A stretch of DNA of 64,000 bases. Source: CAZMZF01 sp964570765. Its GTDB lineage: Bacteria; Zixibacteria; MSB-5A5; RBG-16-43-9. Location: NCBI GenBank assembly GCA_964570765.1, contig CAZMZF010000002.1:1-64000 (forward strand). The letters run 5' to 3'. The notes beneath the pieces are model-generated. The model saw only the letters and a list, made by a program, of their open reading frames with translations. It had not been told where the DNA came from and searched no databases. Of this stretch, positions 48,726-57,271 are shown piece by piece (the stretch's first letter is position 1; every line of letters begins with the position of its first letter). Position numbers and translations under genes: made by a program.

Positions 48726-49510
48726 ATCCTGACTTGAAAAAGGTCGGTTGCATAATCTTAGCCGCGGGCAAAGGGGAGAGGATGAAATCTGACCTCCCCA
48801 AGGTTCTACACAAATTATCCGGGAAACCACTTTTAACCTATGTCTTAGATACAGTTCAAAGTTTAAGTCTAAAAAGAGTTGCAGTAGTAGTCGGATATCA
48901 AGGGAAGAAGGTTATTGATTTACTAAAAGGTAAAAATGTGGAAATCGTCTGGCAGAAAGAGCAGATGGGCACCGGGCATGCGGTAATGCAAGCGGAGCCT
49001 TTATTCTCTGACTTCAAGGGGGATCTCCTGGTGCTTTATGGTGATGTTCCCTTAATCCGAGCCCAGACTATAATTAACCTTGTAGAAATTCACCAGACAA
49101 AGAAAGCCATAGCCACTGTGCTCACAGCCATATTAGGAGACCCTAAAAGGTATGGAAGGATAGTCCGGAAAAAAGATAGTACCCTAGATAGAATCGTGGA
49201 AGATAAAGATGCCACTCCAGAGGAGAAGAAGATAAAGGAGATTAACTCAGGAGAAATCTGCTTTTCTGCCCCTGCTCTTTTCTCTGCTTTGAAAAAGGTA
49301 AAGAGAGATAATCTGCAAAAGGAGTATTATCTTACTGATGTCTTGAAGATCTTGAGAGAAAAAGACGAGACCGTAGAAACTTTGCTGATACAAAATCACT
49401 GGGAAACAGAAGGGATTAACTCCTCTTTAGAATTAAAGCAGATGGAGGAATACATTTCAAACAAGAAGATTGAACTTAGCGTAAATAAATTAAGCTTGAC
49501 AAAAAAATGA
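48722..49510 (+). CDS. GlmU-type nucleotidyltransferase domain protein (no acetyltransferase domain)
   Basis: The sequence follows the N-terminal uridylyltransferase part of GlmU: CIILAAGKGERMKSDLPKVLH, VVVGYQGKKVIDLL, QMGTGHAVMQAEPLF, LVLYGDVPLIRA, and EINSGEICFSAPALF. It ends at 262 residues, without the left-handed beta-helix acetyltransferase domain. So it should make a UDP- or dNDP-sugar, perhaps UDP-GlcNAc, but relies on another protein for acetylation if it serves as GlmU. It overlaps panD (ATGA), hence shares that transcript. Confidence 0.83.
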   Translation: MNPDLKKVGCIILAAGKGERMKSDLPKVLHKLSGKPLLTYVLDTVQSLSLKRVAVVVGYQGKKVIDLLKGKNVEIVWQKEQMGTGHAVMQAEPLFSDFKGDLLVLYGDVPLIRAQTIINLVEIHQTKKAIATVLTAILGDPKRYGRIVRKKDSTLDRIVEDKDATPEEKKIKEINSGEICFSAPALFSALKKVKRDNLQKEYYLTDVLKILREKDETVETLLIQNHWETEGINSSLELKQMEEYISNKKIELSVNKLSLTKK

Positions 49511-49548
49511 ATAAAATTATATTAAATAAGCTCTGGCAAGAGGGGAAA

Positions 49549-49971
49549 ATGAAAAAGGTCTTATTTTTAAACCTAATTACAGTTTTGCTTTTAGTCTTCT
49601 TTTCTACCGGTTTTAGTCAGCAGAGAAGTTTAGACGAACCAGCTATCAAGTTAAAAGGTGCGAGTTTACTTGACCCCAGTCGGCTAAAGATGTATCAGAG
49701 CTATTCTTTTTCTTACTTTTCCTCAGGTAAGCAAGGCGGAACATTTGGACTCTATACCAATACCTTAGAATACAAGATCTCCGAGCCTTTACTGGTTCGG
49801 GTTGGACTGGGTTATCTGCATCAGCCTCTCTCTATGCTCAACAGAGGTAGCCAGGATCTCAAGGGCGTTATCCTGCCTAATTTTCAGCTCTTTTATCAGC
49901 CGAGTAAAAGCTTTTCACTCCGCATCAATTATTCCAGTATGCCTGGCTGGTTAGAGTATGGATATAGATGA
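49549..49971 (+). CDS. Small exported protein of unknown function, possibly outer-membrane-associated
   Basis: A 140-residue protein with a clear signal peptide (KKVLFLNLITVLLLVFFSTGFSQ). The mature part has alternating aromatic strands (YSFSYFSSGKQGGTFGLYT, LEYKISEPLLVRVGLGYLH) of a small beta barrel or beta sandwich. I do not recognise a family. The frame could open at 49507, overlapping the previous gene, but ATG 49549 behind GAGGGG gives the signal peptide and is preferred. Confidence 0.65.
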   Translation: MKKVLFLNLITVLLLVFFSTGFSQQRSLDEPAIKLKGASLLDPSRLKMYQSYSFSYFSSGKQGGTFGLYTNTLEYKISEPLLVRVGLGYLHQPLSMLNRGSQDLKGVILPNFQLFYQPSKSFSLRINYSSMPGWLEYGYR

Positions 49972-50070
49972 GAGAAAGATCGCCTGAATTTCTTACAATT
50001 TGTTCTTTATTTAAGATAGATTTTCTAATAGATTTTCTGCAGTGATGAAATTTATCTTTTCCTGGAAATT

Positions 50071-50568
50071 ATGTTCAAGAGGAAGGGGAAAGTCAAAAGT
50101 TACAGGTTTTACCAGAAAAGATCGAAGAAGAAAAGAGGTAGCAGGTTTCTGGATCTGGGAATAGCCCTTTTAGGTTTATTGACCATTTTATTTGTGCTCT
50201 CTTCTATCAAAAGGCTAACCCAGACTCAGGCTGAAGGTAGTTTGAGGACAACTCCTTTACGGGTGCAGATTTTAAATGCCTCAGGTCAAAAGCTTAATCC
50301 AGAGATTATAAAATTAATTGAGGAGAAAGATTTAAGCCCATATTATTTAGTGGTGGTGGAACAAAAAGATTTTTCTGATTCCCTGGTTAAGGAGAGTCTC
50401 CTTCTGGATAGGATGGGGGAAAAGATGATCTCCAGGCAGGTAGCTGAAAAATTAGGACTGAAAAGGGAAAATATCCTCATAGAGAAATTAGAGAGTAATT
50501 ATCTTAATATTAATTATACCTTGATTTTGGGTCAGGATTACCAGAAGCTTTTTAAACTAAATGATTAA
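50071..50568 (+). CDS. LytR C-terminal-domain protein, membrane-anchored
   Basis: A basic N-terminus (about 30 residues of Lys/Arg) is followed by one transmembrane helix (about 35-51, LGIALLGLLTILFVLSSI) and a periplasmic domain. That domain begins TPLRVQILNASGQKL and ends with ILIEKLESNYLNINYTLILGQDY, the LytR_C fold. The catalytic LytR-CpsA-Psr domain is absent, so it is an accessory, possibly peptidoglycan- or polymer-binding protein. The rsfS gene follows 21 bases on, an association often seen in bacteria. Confidence 0.8.
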   Translation: MFKRKGKVKSYRFYQKRSKKKRGSRFLDLGIALLGLLTILFVLSSIKRLTQTQAEGSLRTTPLRVQILNASGQKLNPEIIKLIEEKDLSPYYLVVVEQKDFSDSLVKESLLLDRMGEKMISRQVAEKLGLKRENILIEKLESNYLNINYTLILGQDYQKLFKLND

Positions 50569-50589
50569 AAGGAGGAAGAAAAGCTCAAC

Positions 50590-50964
50590 TTGAAGATCTC
50601 TTCCCGGAGGTTAGCTAATTTAGTCGGTAGTTTTGCTCTGGAGAAAAAAGCCTCGAGGATAAAGATTTTAGACCTTCGAAGGCTTACTGACATCACTGAC
50701 TATTTCGTGATCTGCTCAGCGGAGGTTGAGCTACACGCCAGAGCGATAGCGGATTATACTATCGAAAACTTAGAGAAAAAGGGGATCAGACCCTGGCATA
50801 ATGAGGGGTATCAGAACTCCAGATGGATACTATTAGATTATGTGGATGTGGTGGTGCATATCTTCCTGGAGGAGAGTCGTGAGTTCTATGAGCTGGAAAA
50901 GCTGTGGGGGGATGCAAAGGTAAAAGAGGTCAAGGAAAAAATTAAATCACCATTAAAAAAATAG
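50590..50964 (+). CDS. rsfS: Ribosome silencing factor RsfS
   Basis: Binds L14 of the large subunit and blocks joining with the small subunit when nutrients are low. The family core is intact: ILDLRRLTDITDYFVICSA, AIADYTIENLEKKGIRPWHNEG, and RWILLDYVDVVVHIFLEESREFYELEKLWGDA. At 124 residues it is typical. The start is TTG at 50590, with GGAGG about 13 bases upstream; no nearer ATG fits. Confidence 0.9.
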   Translation: MKISSRRLANLVGSFALEKKASRIKILDLRRLTDITDYFVICSAEVELHARAIADYTIENLEKKGIRPWHNEGYQNSRWILLDYVDVVVHIFLEESREFYELEKLWGDAKVKEVKEKIKSPLKK

Positions 50965-51067
50965 ATCGACCGCTTTTAGATATTTCCTCTATTAAGCAAG
51001 TTAAATGTGAATAATAAAAATTTAAGTATGAGGACATTAATCAAAACAAAATTTAAGAGGAGAATTT

Positions 51068-52315
51068 ATGGATATAGTTGAGCTTAAAAGTAAAACCGTG
51101 TCTGAACTTTTACAATTGGCTGAGGAGTTAGAAATTCCTGGATGTGCGGGATTAAGGAAACAGGATCTGATCTTCAAGATCTTGGAGGCAAAGACGGAGA
51201 AAAACGGGCTTATCTTCGCAGAAGGTGTTTTAGAGATTTTGCCAGAAGGTTATGGTTTTCTGCGTTCTCCGGATTATAATTATCTTCCTGGTCCGGACGA
51301 TATCTACGTTTCTCCTTCCCAGATAAAAAGGTTCGATTTGAGAAAGGGGGATACTATTTCCGGTCAGGTCAGGCCTCCCAAGGATTCAGAGAGGTATTTT
51401 GCCCTTTTGAAAATCGAGGCGGTGAACTTCGAAAATCCGGAAGTAGCTAAGCATAAAATCCTTTTTGATAACTTAACCCCTCTTTATGCGCAGAAAAGGA
51501 TTAAGTTAGAGACTGTTACTGAAGAAGTCTCTATGCGGATAATGGATTTGATCTGTCCGGTTGGAAAAGGACAGAGGGGATTGATCGTTTCCCCTCCTAA
51601 AGCAGGTAAGACCATCCTTCTGCAAAAGATGGCCAATAGCATCACCACCAACCATCCGGAGATAAAGCTTATAGTGCTTTTGATCGATGAAAGGCCGGAA
51701 GAGGTGACGGATATGAAACGCTCGGTTAAGGGTGAGGTGGTAAGCTCCACTTTTGATGAGCCTGCAGACCGGCATGTTCAGGTAGCAGACATGGTGATAG
51801 AAAAGGCGAAAAGGCTGGTGGAACATCAACAACATGTGGTTATCCTTTTAGACAGTATCACCCGTTTAGCCCGAGCGCATAATGCAGTTGTTCCGCATAG
51901 CGGTAAGATCCTCTCCGGTGGAGTGGATGCTAATGCTTTGCAGAGGCCTAAAAGATTTTTTGGAGCAGCTCGAAATATAGAGGAGGGTGGGAGCTTGACC
52001 ATTATGGCAACTGCCCTGATTGAGACCGGGAGCCGGATGGATGAGGTTATCTTTGAGGAGTTCAAGGGGACTGGAAATATGGAAATAGTCTTAGATCGGA
52101 GGCTTCAAGATCGCAGGATTTTTCCGGCTATGGATATCAACCGTTCAGGTACCCGCAAGGAAGAGCTTTTATTAACTGAGGAGGAGTTAAGTAAAATCTG
52201 GATATTGAGGAGATTCTTGAATGAGATGAACTCAGTTGAGGCTATGGAGTTTTTACTGGATAGGATAAGAAAGACCAAAAACAATGGTAAATTCTTGGAG
52301 TCAATGAAGGACTAA
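51068..52315 (+). CDS. rho: Transcription termination factor Rho
   Basis: A hexameric RNA helicase that ends transcription. Domains in order are a Rho_N helical region (1-45, VELKSKTVSELLQLAEELEI), a cold-shock RNA-binding domain (50-125; GVLEILPEGYGFLRSPDYNY), and the ATPase. The ATPase carries Walker A PPKAGKTILLQKM, VLLIDERPEEVTDM, Walker B HVVILLDSITRLARA, and the Q/R loops in SGGVDANALQRPKRFFGAARN. It is 415 residues, without the large inserts seen in some phyla. RBS AAGAGGAG is seven bases before the ATG. Confidence 0.95.
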   Translation: MDIVELKSKTVSELLQLAEELEIPGCAGLRKQDLIFKILEAKTEKNGLIFAEGVLEILPEGYGFLRSPDYNYLPGPDDIYVSPSQIKRFDLRKGDTISGQVRPPKDSERYFALLKIEAVNFENPEVAKHKILFDNLTPLYAQKRIKLETVTEEVSMRIMDLICPVGKGQRGLIVSPPKAGKTILLQKMANSITTNHPEIKLIVLLIDERPEEVTDMKRSVKGEVVSSTFDEPADRHVQVADMVIEKAKRLVEHQQHVVILLDSITRLARAHNAVVPHSGKILSGGVDANALQRPKRFFGAARNIEEGGSLTIMATALIETGSRMDEVIFEEFKGTGNMEIVLDRRLQDRRIFPAMDINRSGTRKEELLLTEEELSKIWILRRFLNEMNSVEAMEFLLDRIRKTKNNGKFLESMKD

Positions 52316-52496
52316 GTTTTTTGGGGTTCTTTTAACCTGCCCCTTCTTTATATACCATAACATCAAAGTTGCTTGATTTGGCAAGCTTGTTTTGCTGAAG
52401 CGAAACTTTACCCCACCCCACCCTCCACTTTCTAATGAGAGGGAAGGGAGAGGTTTTTCCGTCGGGTCAGGGGACTGACGGGCACTCAAACTATAA

Positions 52497-52517
52497 GGAC
52501 AGAACACTGTTCTGTCC
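52497..52517. repeat. Palindrome (GGGACAGAACA family) between convergent genes
   Basis: GGACAGAACA, one base, TGTTCTGTCC. It sits in the 234-base gap between rho and the convergent repeat-protein gene. The same gap holds a C-rich stretch similar to the 25411-25495 element. No clear U-run terminator is seen. Confidence 0.72.
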
Positions 52518-52549
52518 CCACACATCTTCTTCGATCTATCACCCTCAGT

Positions 52550-53941
52550 TTACGGACAGGGTGGAGGGCCAAATTTGAAAAGGTAATTGATAAGATAAAC
52601 TATATCCGAAATAGATACTTTACCATCACAATTAGCATCCCCAATCCCTGCTTCGGGAATAGGCTCAGGACCAAATTTAAAGAGATAATTTATTAGATAA
52701 ACTATATCCGACAATGAAACCTTATCATCACCATTAACATTCCCCCGCAGAAAATAAAAAATATTAGCATAAATATCCCACCCCTTGGCTCGCCTGTTAT
52801 CCTGCCAGGTGAAATAAACTTTAGAACCATTGGCATCAACTGCAGGATATTGTTGGGCAAAAGAGGTATACAGAGGATTAGGAACCAAGTAATTGCTTCC
52901 AATAGGATTTCCAGAGGAATTATACCTCTGAGCATAAATATCCGGGTTATACTGCATACCATTTCGGTAATCCTCCCAAGTGATAATAAAGTTACCAGAG
53001 TTGTCCATAGCAATAGCAGGACCATACTGGTTAGCAGTTCCCACATCATCATTCACCTTGAAGTTTGTGCCTAAAGGTGTGCCGGAGGAGTTATATCTCT
53101 GAGCATAGATATCAGGATTACCATTGCGGTAATCCGTCCAGGTGATGATGAAGTTGCCAGAGCCATCCATAGATATAGCAGGATAATACTGGGATGCAGT
53201 TCCAACATCATCGTTCACCTTGAAATTAGAGCCTAAAGGACTACCTGAGGAGTCATACCTCTGGGCACAGATATCAGAGTTACCATTGCGGGAATCATAC
53301 CAGGTGATGATGAAATTGCCCAAACCATCCATAGCAATAGCAGGAGGAGAATACTGCGATGCAGTTCCGGTGTCATCATTCACTTTAAAGTTAGAGCCTA
53401 AAGCTGTCCCTGAAGAGTTATATCTCTGGGCATAGATGTTGTGGTCAGCATTACGGTCATCTTCCCAGACTACAACAAAGTTACCAGAGTTATCCATAGA
53501 AATAGCAGGTGGGGATGACGGGTCAGCATATCCGGTATCCTCATTCACCTTAATGTTAAAACCAATAGAGTTGCCTGAATAATCATATCTCTGAGCATAG
53601 ATATCCTGTTTATTCCAGTTACCATTGCGGTCATCTTCCCAGGCTATTACAAAGTTGCCAGAACCATCAATAGAAATAGCAGAATACCTCTGAGAAGAAG
53701 TTCCCACATCATCATTCACCTTGAAGTTTGTGCCTAAAGGTGTGCCTGAGGAGTTATATCTCTGAGCATATATATCATAATTACCATTGCGGTAATCTTC
53801 CCAGGTGATAACAAAGTTACCAGAGCCATCCAGAGAGATAGCAGGGTAAATCTGCCCAGTAGTGCCAGTGTCATCATTCACCTTGAAATTAGAGCCTAAA
53901 GGACTACCTGAGGAGTCATACCTCTGTGCATAGATATCCAA
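52550..53941 (-). CDS. C-terminal part of a frameshifted surface repeat protein, with dockerin repeats
   Basis: This frame continues the protein encoded at 53896-55341 after a 2-bp insertion near 53951-53954. It holds seven more copies of the roughly 50-residue repeat (last one degenerate). The C-terminus has two dockerin-type calcium-binding repeats, GNVNGDDKVSLSDIVYLI and GDANCDGKVSISDIVYLI. Without the insertion the combined protein would be 929 residues. The internal ATG used as the apparent start sits inside a repeat, so separate translation is unlikely. Dockerins bind cohesin modules in other bacteria; in FCB-type genomes such paired repeats are common on secreted proteins. Confidence 0.75.
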   Translation of the reverse strand: MDIYAQRYDSSGSPLGSNFKVNDDTGTTGQIYPAISLDGSGNFVITWEDYRNGNYDIYAQRYNSSGTPLGTNFKVNDDVGTSSQRYSAISIDGSGNFVIAWEDDRNGNWNKQDIYAQRYDYSGNSIGFNIKVNEDTGYADPSSPPAISMDNSGNFVVVWEDDRNADHNIYAQRYNSSGTALGSNFKVNDDTGTASQYSPPAIAMDGLGNFIITWYDSRNGNSDICAQRYDSSGSPLGSNFKVNDDVGTASQYYPAISMDGSGNFIITWTDYRNGNPDIYAQRYNSSGTPLGTNFKVNDDVGTANQYGPAIAMDNSGNFIITWEDYRNGMQYNPDIYAQRYNSSGNPIGSNYLVPNPLYTSFAQQYPAVDANGSKVYFTWQDNRRAKGWDIYANIFYFLRGNVNGDDKVSLSDIVYLINYLFKFGPEPIPEAGIGDANCDGKVSISDIVYLINYLFKFGPPPCP

Positions 53942-55341
53942 GTTGCCATTGCGCGGGAATCATACCAAGTGATAACAAAGTTGCCAGACCCATCCATAGC
54001 AATTGCAGGAGACCACTGCCAAGCAGTTCCTGTATCATCATTCACCTTGAAATTAGAGCCTAAAGGACTACCTGAGGAGTCATACCTCTGTGCATAGATA
54101 TCATAGTTACCACTGCGGGAATCCTCCCAGGTGATGACAAAGTTGCCTGATCCATTCAGAGATATAGCAGGAGACCACTGCTCAGCAGTTCCCACATCAT
54201 CATTCACCTTGAAGTTTGTGCCTAAAGGACTGCCTGAGGAGTCATACCTCTGTGCATAGATATCATAATTACCATTGCGGTAATCCTCCCAGGTGATAAC
54301 GAAGTTGCCGGAGCCATTCATAGATATAGCATGATAATACTGGGATGCAGTTCCAACATCATCGTTCACCTTGAAATTAGAGCCTAAAGGACTACCTGAG
54401 GAGTCATACCTCTGGGCATAGATATCAAAGTTACCATTGCGGTAATCATACCAGGTGATAACGAAATTGCCTGTGCTATCCATAGCAATAGCAGGATACT
54501 CCTGCCAGGCAGTTCCTGTATCATCATTCACCTTGAAGTTAGAGCCTAAAGGTGTGCCGGAGGAATTATACCTCTGTGCATAGATATCAGAGTTACCATT
54601 GCGGTAATCCGTCCAGGTGATGATGAAGTTGCCAGAGCCATCCAGAGAGATAGCAGGGTAAATCTGCCCAGTAGTGCCAGTGTCATCATTCACCTTGAAG
54701 TTAGAGCCTAAAGGTGTGCCGGAGGAGTTATACCTCTGTGCATAGATATCAAAGTTACCATTGCGGTAATCCGTCCAGGTGATGACGAAGTTGCCAGAGT
54801 TGTCCATAGCAATAGCAGGATACCAAGGGTAAGCAGTTATCACATCATCATTCACCTTGAAATTGTAGCCTATGGGGGAACCAGAGGAGTTATACCTCTG
54901 AGCATAGATATCTTGGTAACCATTACGCTCATCACTCCAGACGATGATAAAGTTACCAGAAGGCTCTTGGGCTATGGCAGGATAATATTGATATGCACCT
55001 CCAGTGGTATCATCATTTACCAGAAAATCTTCCATTATCGCCTTCATAACTTTTTGCTCTTGTGGGGTTTTCGGAGAGCCTGTGATTGGTGGGAGAGAAG
55101 TTCCATCTGAGTTTAAGACAGGAAGATCCACCCATCCGGTAGGTCTATTATGAGAGAATTCAAATAACTTCGGATAGGGGTCTATATTTGGCTCAAAGCC
55201 ACTTCTTCTAAGTAAATCTCTCTCAGTCATTCTTAGCCCTTTGAGGTCAGATTCGGAGTTAGGTTGGCCAGCTAAAGCAGGTAAAAAACAGAGAAGAAAA
55301 ACCACCGGTCCTGAAAAGAAAACTTTGAAAATGGAACGCAT
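53896..55341 (-). CDS. N-terminal part of a frameshifted secreted beta-propeller-like repeat protein
   Basis: It starts at 55341 behind AAGGAGGG (not the upstream ATG at 55380), with a signal peptide (RSIFKVFFSGPVVFLLCFLPALA). Next come about 70 residues of unknown type, then seven copies of a roughly 50-residue unit with the pattern NFKVNDD(T/V)GTA, YPAIAMDGSGNFVITW, DYRNGNxDIYAQRY. Such units probably form blades or strands of a secreted adhesive protein. Translation goes out of frame in the seventh repeat: the codons that should read SRNGNLDIY read SRAMATWIS because CGC is followed by an extra GC. A minus-strand promoter lies at 55381-55408. The rest of the gene is in the other frame at 52550-53941. 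Confidence 0.75.
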   Translation of the reverse strand: MRSIFKVFFSGPVVFLLCFLPALAGQPNSESDLKGLRMTERDLLRRSGFEPNIDPYPKLFEFSHNRPTGWVDLPVLNSDGTSLPPITGSPKTPQEQKVMKAIMEDFLVNDDTTGGAYQYYPAIAQEPSGNFIIVWSDERNGYQDIYAQRYNSSGSPIGYNFKVNDDVITAYPWYPAIAMDNSGNFVITWTDYRNGNFDIYAQRYNSSGTPLGSNFKVNDDTGTTGQIYPAISLDGSGNFIITWTDYRNGNSDIYAQRYNSSGTPLGSNFKVNDDTGTAWQEYPAIAMDSTGNFVITWYDYRNGNFDIYAQRYDSSGSPLGSNFKVNDDVGTASQYYHAISMNGSGNFVITWEDYRNGNYDIYAQRYDSSGSPLGTNFKVNDDVGTAEQWSPAISLNGSGNFVITWEDSRSGNYDIYAQRYDSSGSPLGSNFKVNDDTGTAWQWSPAIAMDGSGNFVITWYDSRAMATWISMHRGMTPQVVL

Positions 55342-55380
55342 AAGTCCCTCCTTCGATTCCTTTTTATTATTTGAACCCAA

Positions 55381-55408
55381 TCTATATTGAAAAAGATAGA
55401 GTTGTCAA
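55381..55408 (-). promoter_or_regulatory. Sigma-70-like promoter for the repeat-protein gene
   Basis: On the minus strand, TTGACA (55408-55403), a 16-base spacer, and TATAGA (55386-55381), about 40 bases before the chosen ATG at 55341. Confidence 0.6.
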
Positions 55409-55430
55409 GGGGTTTTTGGAGTTTTTTGTA

Positions 55431-55452
55431 GGGGTTCAAAATTTTGAACCCC
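55431..55452. repeat. 22-bp perfect palindrome upstream of the repeat-protein promoter
   Basis: Half-site GGGGTTCAAAA directly followed by its reverse complement, preceded by TGTA. It lies 23 bases upstream of the minus-strand -35 box, so it could be an operator, or another dispersed palindrome. Confidence 0.7.
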
Positions 55453-55569
55453 TTGTCTCCGTTATTTTCTCCGATGGATGATAACATCCAGCGGGAGCAT
55501 TTATATTCCATTTTCCATTGTCTTTGATTTTACTTGCGATTTTCAAAATTTTACATAAGTTAGTTTGTT

Positions 55570-56595
55570 ATGAAAAGAATGCCGATTTTAGGTATCACTA
55601 TGGGTGATCCAGCTGGAATAGGTCCAGAGGTGGTCTTTAAATCGATAATAAGTCCCCAGGTTAAAAAGGTTTGTATCCCTTTAGTCTTTGGTTCCAAAGA
55701 CGTTTTCTCTGAGACGATAAATAAATACGCTAAAGGTTATAAGTTAAATCAAGTCTATTCAGTAGAAGAACTTAATAGAGATAAAAAGGTTATAAATATT
55801 TTACATTGCACCGATTTGGATTATAAGAAGGTAAAAATTGGAGAAATTAATAAAACCTCAGGTGGTATGGCAGCTTGCTGTTTAGTCTATGCAGTTCAGT
55901 TCGCCTTAGCCCAGGAAATAGATGGGATGGTGACTGCACCTTTATCCAAGAAGGGTCTAAAATCAGCCGGTTATGATTTTCCAGGTCAGACTGAGATGAT
56001 CGCTTTCCTTACTGCTTCCACTAAATTCGGGATGATGTTTGTAAGAGAGGATTTGAAACTTATCCTGGTAACCACCCATTTACCTTTATCCAGGGTGAGC
56101 AGAGAGATCAATTCTCGGAAAGTTTTTGAAAAGATTGAGCTGGCAGATAAGGTTTTAAGGTTTTTATTCCGAATAAAATCACCCAAAATCGGTGTCTGTG
56201 CTTTAAACCCTCATTCCGGAGAGGAAGGGCTTTTTGGAAAAGAGGAAAAAGAAGCGATTATACCTGCTGTAAAAAAAGCTCAGAAAAGAGATATAAAAGC
56301 CTTTGGACCATTTGCAGCTGATTCGATGTTCGGTAAAGAATTTTCAGCTAAGTTCGATTGCATAGTGGCAATGTATCATGATCAAGGGCTTATTCCGATG
56401 AAAATAAACGGAGTAGGGAGCTCGGTTAATCTATCAGTTGGTATTCCAATCATCCGTACCTCTCCGGATTTCGGCACTGCCCTGAATATCGCTGGCAATG
56501 GAAAAGCAGACCCAGAGGGGATGATTAAAGCTATAATTTTAGCGGTCAATTTGACAAAATCTGCAAAAAAATTAGAGAAGGTCTGGTCTAATTAA
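55570..56595 (+). CDS. pdxA: 4-hydroxythreonine-4-phosphate dehydrogenase family protein
   Basis: An NAD-dependent oxidative decarboxylase of pyridoxal 5'-phosphate synthesis. Seen are GITMGDPAGIGPEVV, VTAPLSKKGLKSAGYDFPGQTEM, LVTTHLPLSRVSREI, LNPHSGEEGLFGKEE, GPFAADSMF, and the metal-site MYHDQGLIPMKI near residues 268-280. The 341 residues are full length. PdxA2-type relatives act in other pathways, so the symbol is likely but not certain. It is followed by ftsE. Confidence 0.9.
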   Translation: MKRMPILGITMGDPAGIGPEVVFKSIISPQVKKVCIPLVFGSKDVFSETINKYAKGYKLNQVYSVEELNRDKKVINILHCTDLDYKKVKIGEINKTSGGMAACCLVYAVQFALAQEIDGMVTAPLSKKGLKSAGYDFPGQTEMIAFLTASTKFGMMFVREDLKLILVTTHLPLSRVSREINSRKVFEKIELADKVLRFLFRIKSPKIGVCALNPHSGEEGLFGKEEKEAIIPAVKKAQKRDIKAFGPFAADSMFGKEFSAKFDCIVAMYHDQGLIPMKINGVGSSVNLSVGIPIIRTSPDFGTALNIAGNGKADPEGMIKAIILAVNLTKSAKKLEKVWSN

Positions 56596-56605
56596 AGATA
56601 ATTAA

Positions 56606-57271
56606 ATGAAAGATATTATTATAAAAGCACAGGGTGTCACTAAAATCTATGAAGGGTATAAAATCGCTTTAAAAAACATAGATCTGGAAATAGAAAAAGG
56701 AGAATTCCTTTTCCTGGTTGGACCGAATGGGGCTGGGAAAACTACTTTACTGAAGCTTCTCTGGATGGAGGAAGAACCCAGCTCAGGTGTAGCCTTTGTA
56801 GATGGATGTAGCATTATAGAAAAGGATAAAAAAAGGGTTTCAGAGTTAAGGCGGAAATTTGGTCTGGTATTCGAAGATTTAAAGCTTATGAAGAGGAAAA
56901 CCATAGAAGAGAACTTAGCTTTACCTTTGAGGATTCTGGGCAAAGATGAAAAATATATTAAATCGAAAGTAGCTGAGCTTTTGGGAGCTTTTAACCTTTA
57001 CTCCAAAAGGAGACTTTTACCAGAAGAGATTTCAGCCGGGGAAAGGAAAAAGGTAGCTATTGCCCGGGCAGTGATAAATGAGCCTCTGATAATTTTAGGG
57101 GATGAACCTTTTGGAGGATTGGATGAAAACTTCTCCTCTGAGATAATCGACTTTTTTAAACAAGTAAATTTTAAAGGCACTACCGTGTTTTTAGCTACCC
57201 ATAGAACTAACCTTGTCAGAAATTTTAAAGGGAGAATAATCCAGTTAGAGAATGGGGAGATAAGAGGATGA
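56606..57271 (+). CDS. ftsE: Cell division ATP-binding protein FtsE
   Basis: The ATPase of the FtsEX complex, which controls septal peptidoglycan hydrolysis through EnvC-type proteins. Walker A is GPNGAGKTTLLKLL, the signature reads ISAGERKKVAIARA (alanine in the usual SGG), Walker B is LIILGDEPFGGLD, and the switch histidine is in FLATHRTNLV. Its 221 residues match family length. It overlaps ftsX by four bases, and the EnvC-like gene follows, so the complete module is present. Confidence 0.92.
   Translation: MKDIIIKAQGVTKIYEGYKIALKNIDLEIEKGEFLFLVGPNGAGKTTLLKLLWMEEEPSSGVAFVDGCSIIEKDKKRVSELRRKFGLVFEDLKLMKRKTIEENLALPLRILGKDEKYIKSKVAELLGAFNLYSKRRLLPEEISAGERKKVAIARAVINEPLIILGDEPFGGLDENFSSEIIDFFKQVNFKGTTVFLATHRTNLVRNFKGRIIQLENGEIRG

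Noticed and set aside
52600..55040. CRISPR-like regular repeats
   Set aside because: The repeats are about 150 bp, keep reading frame, and encode a repeating protein motif; there are no unique spacers or cas genes.
55342..55380. Upstream ATG at 55380 for the repeat protein
   Set aside because: It coincides with the promoter -10 region and adds a polar stretch before the signal peptide; ATG 55341 has AAGGAGGG at good spacing.
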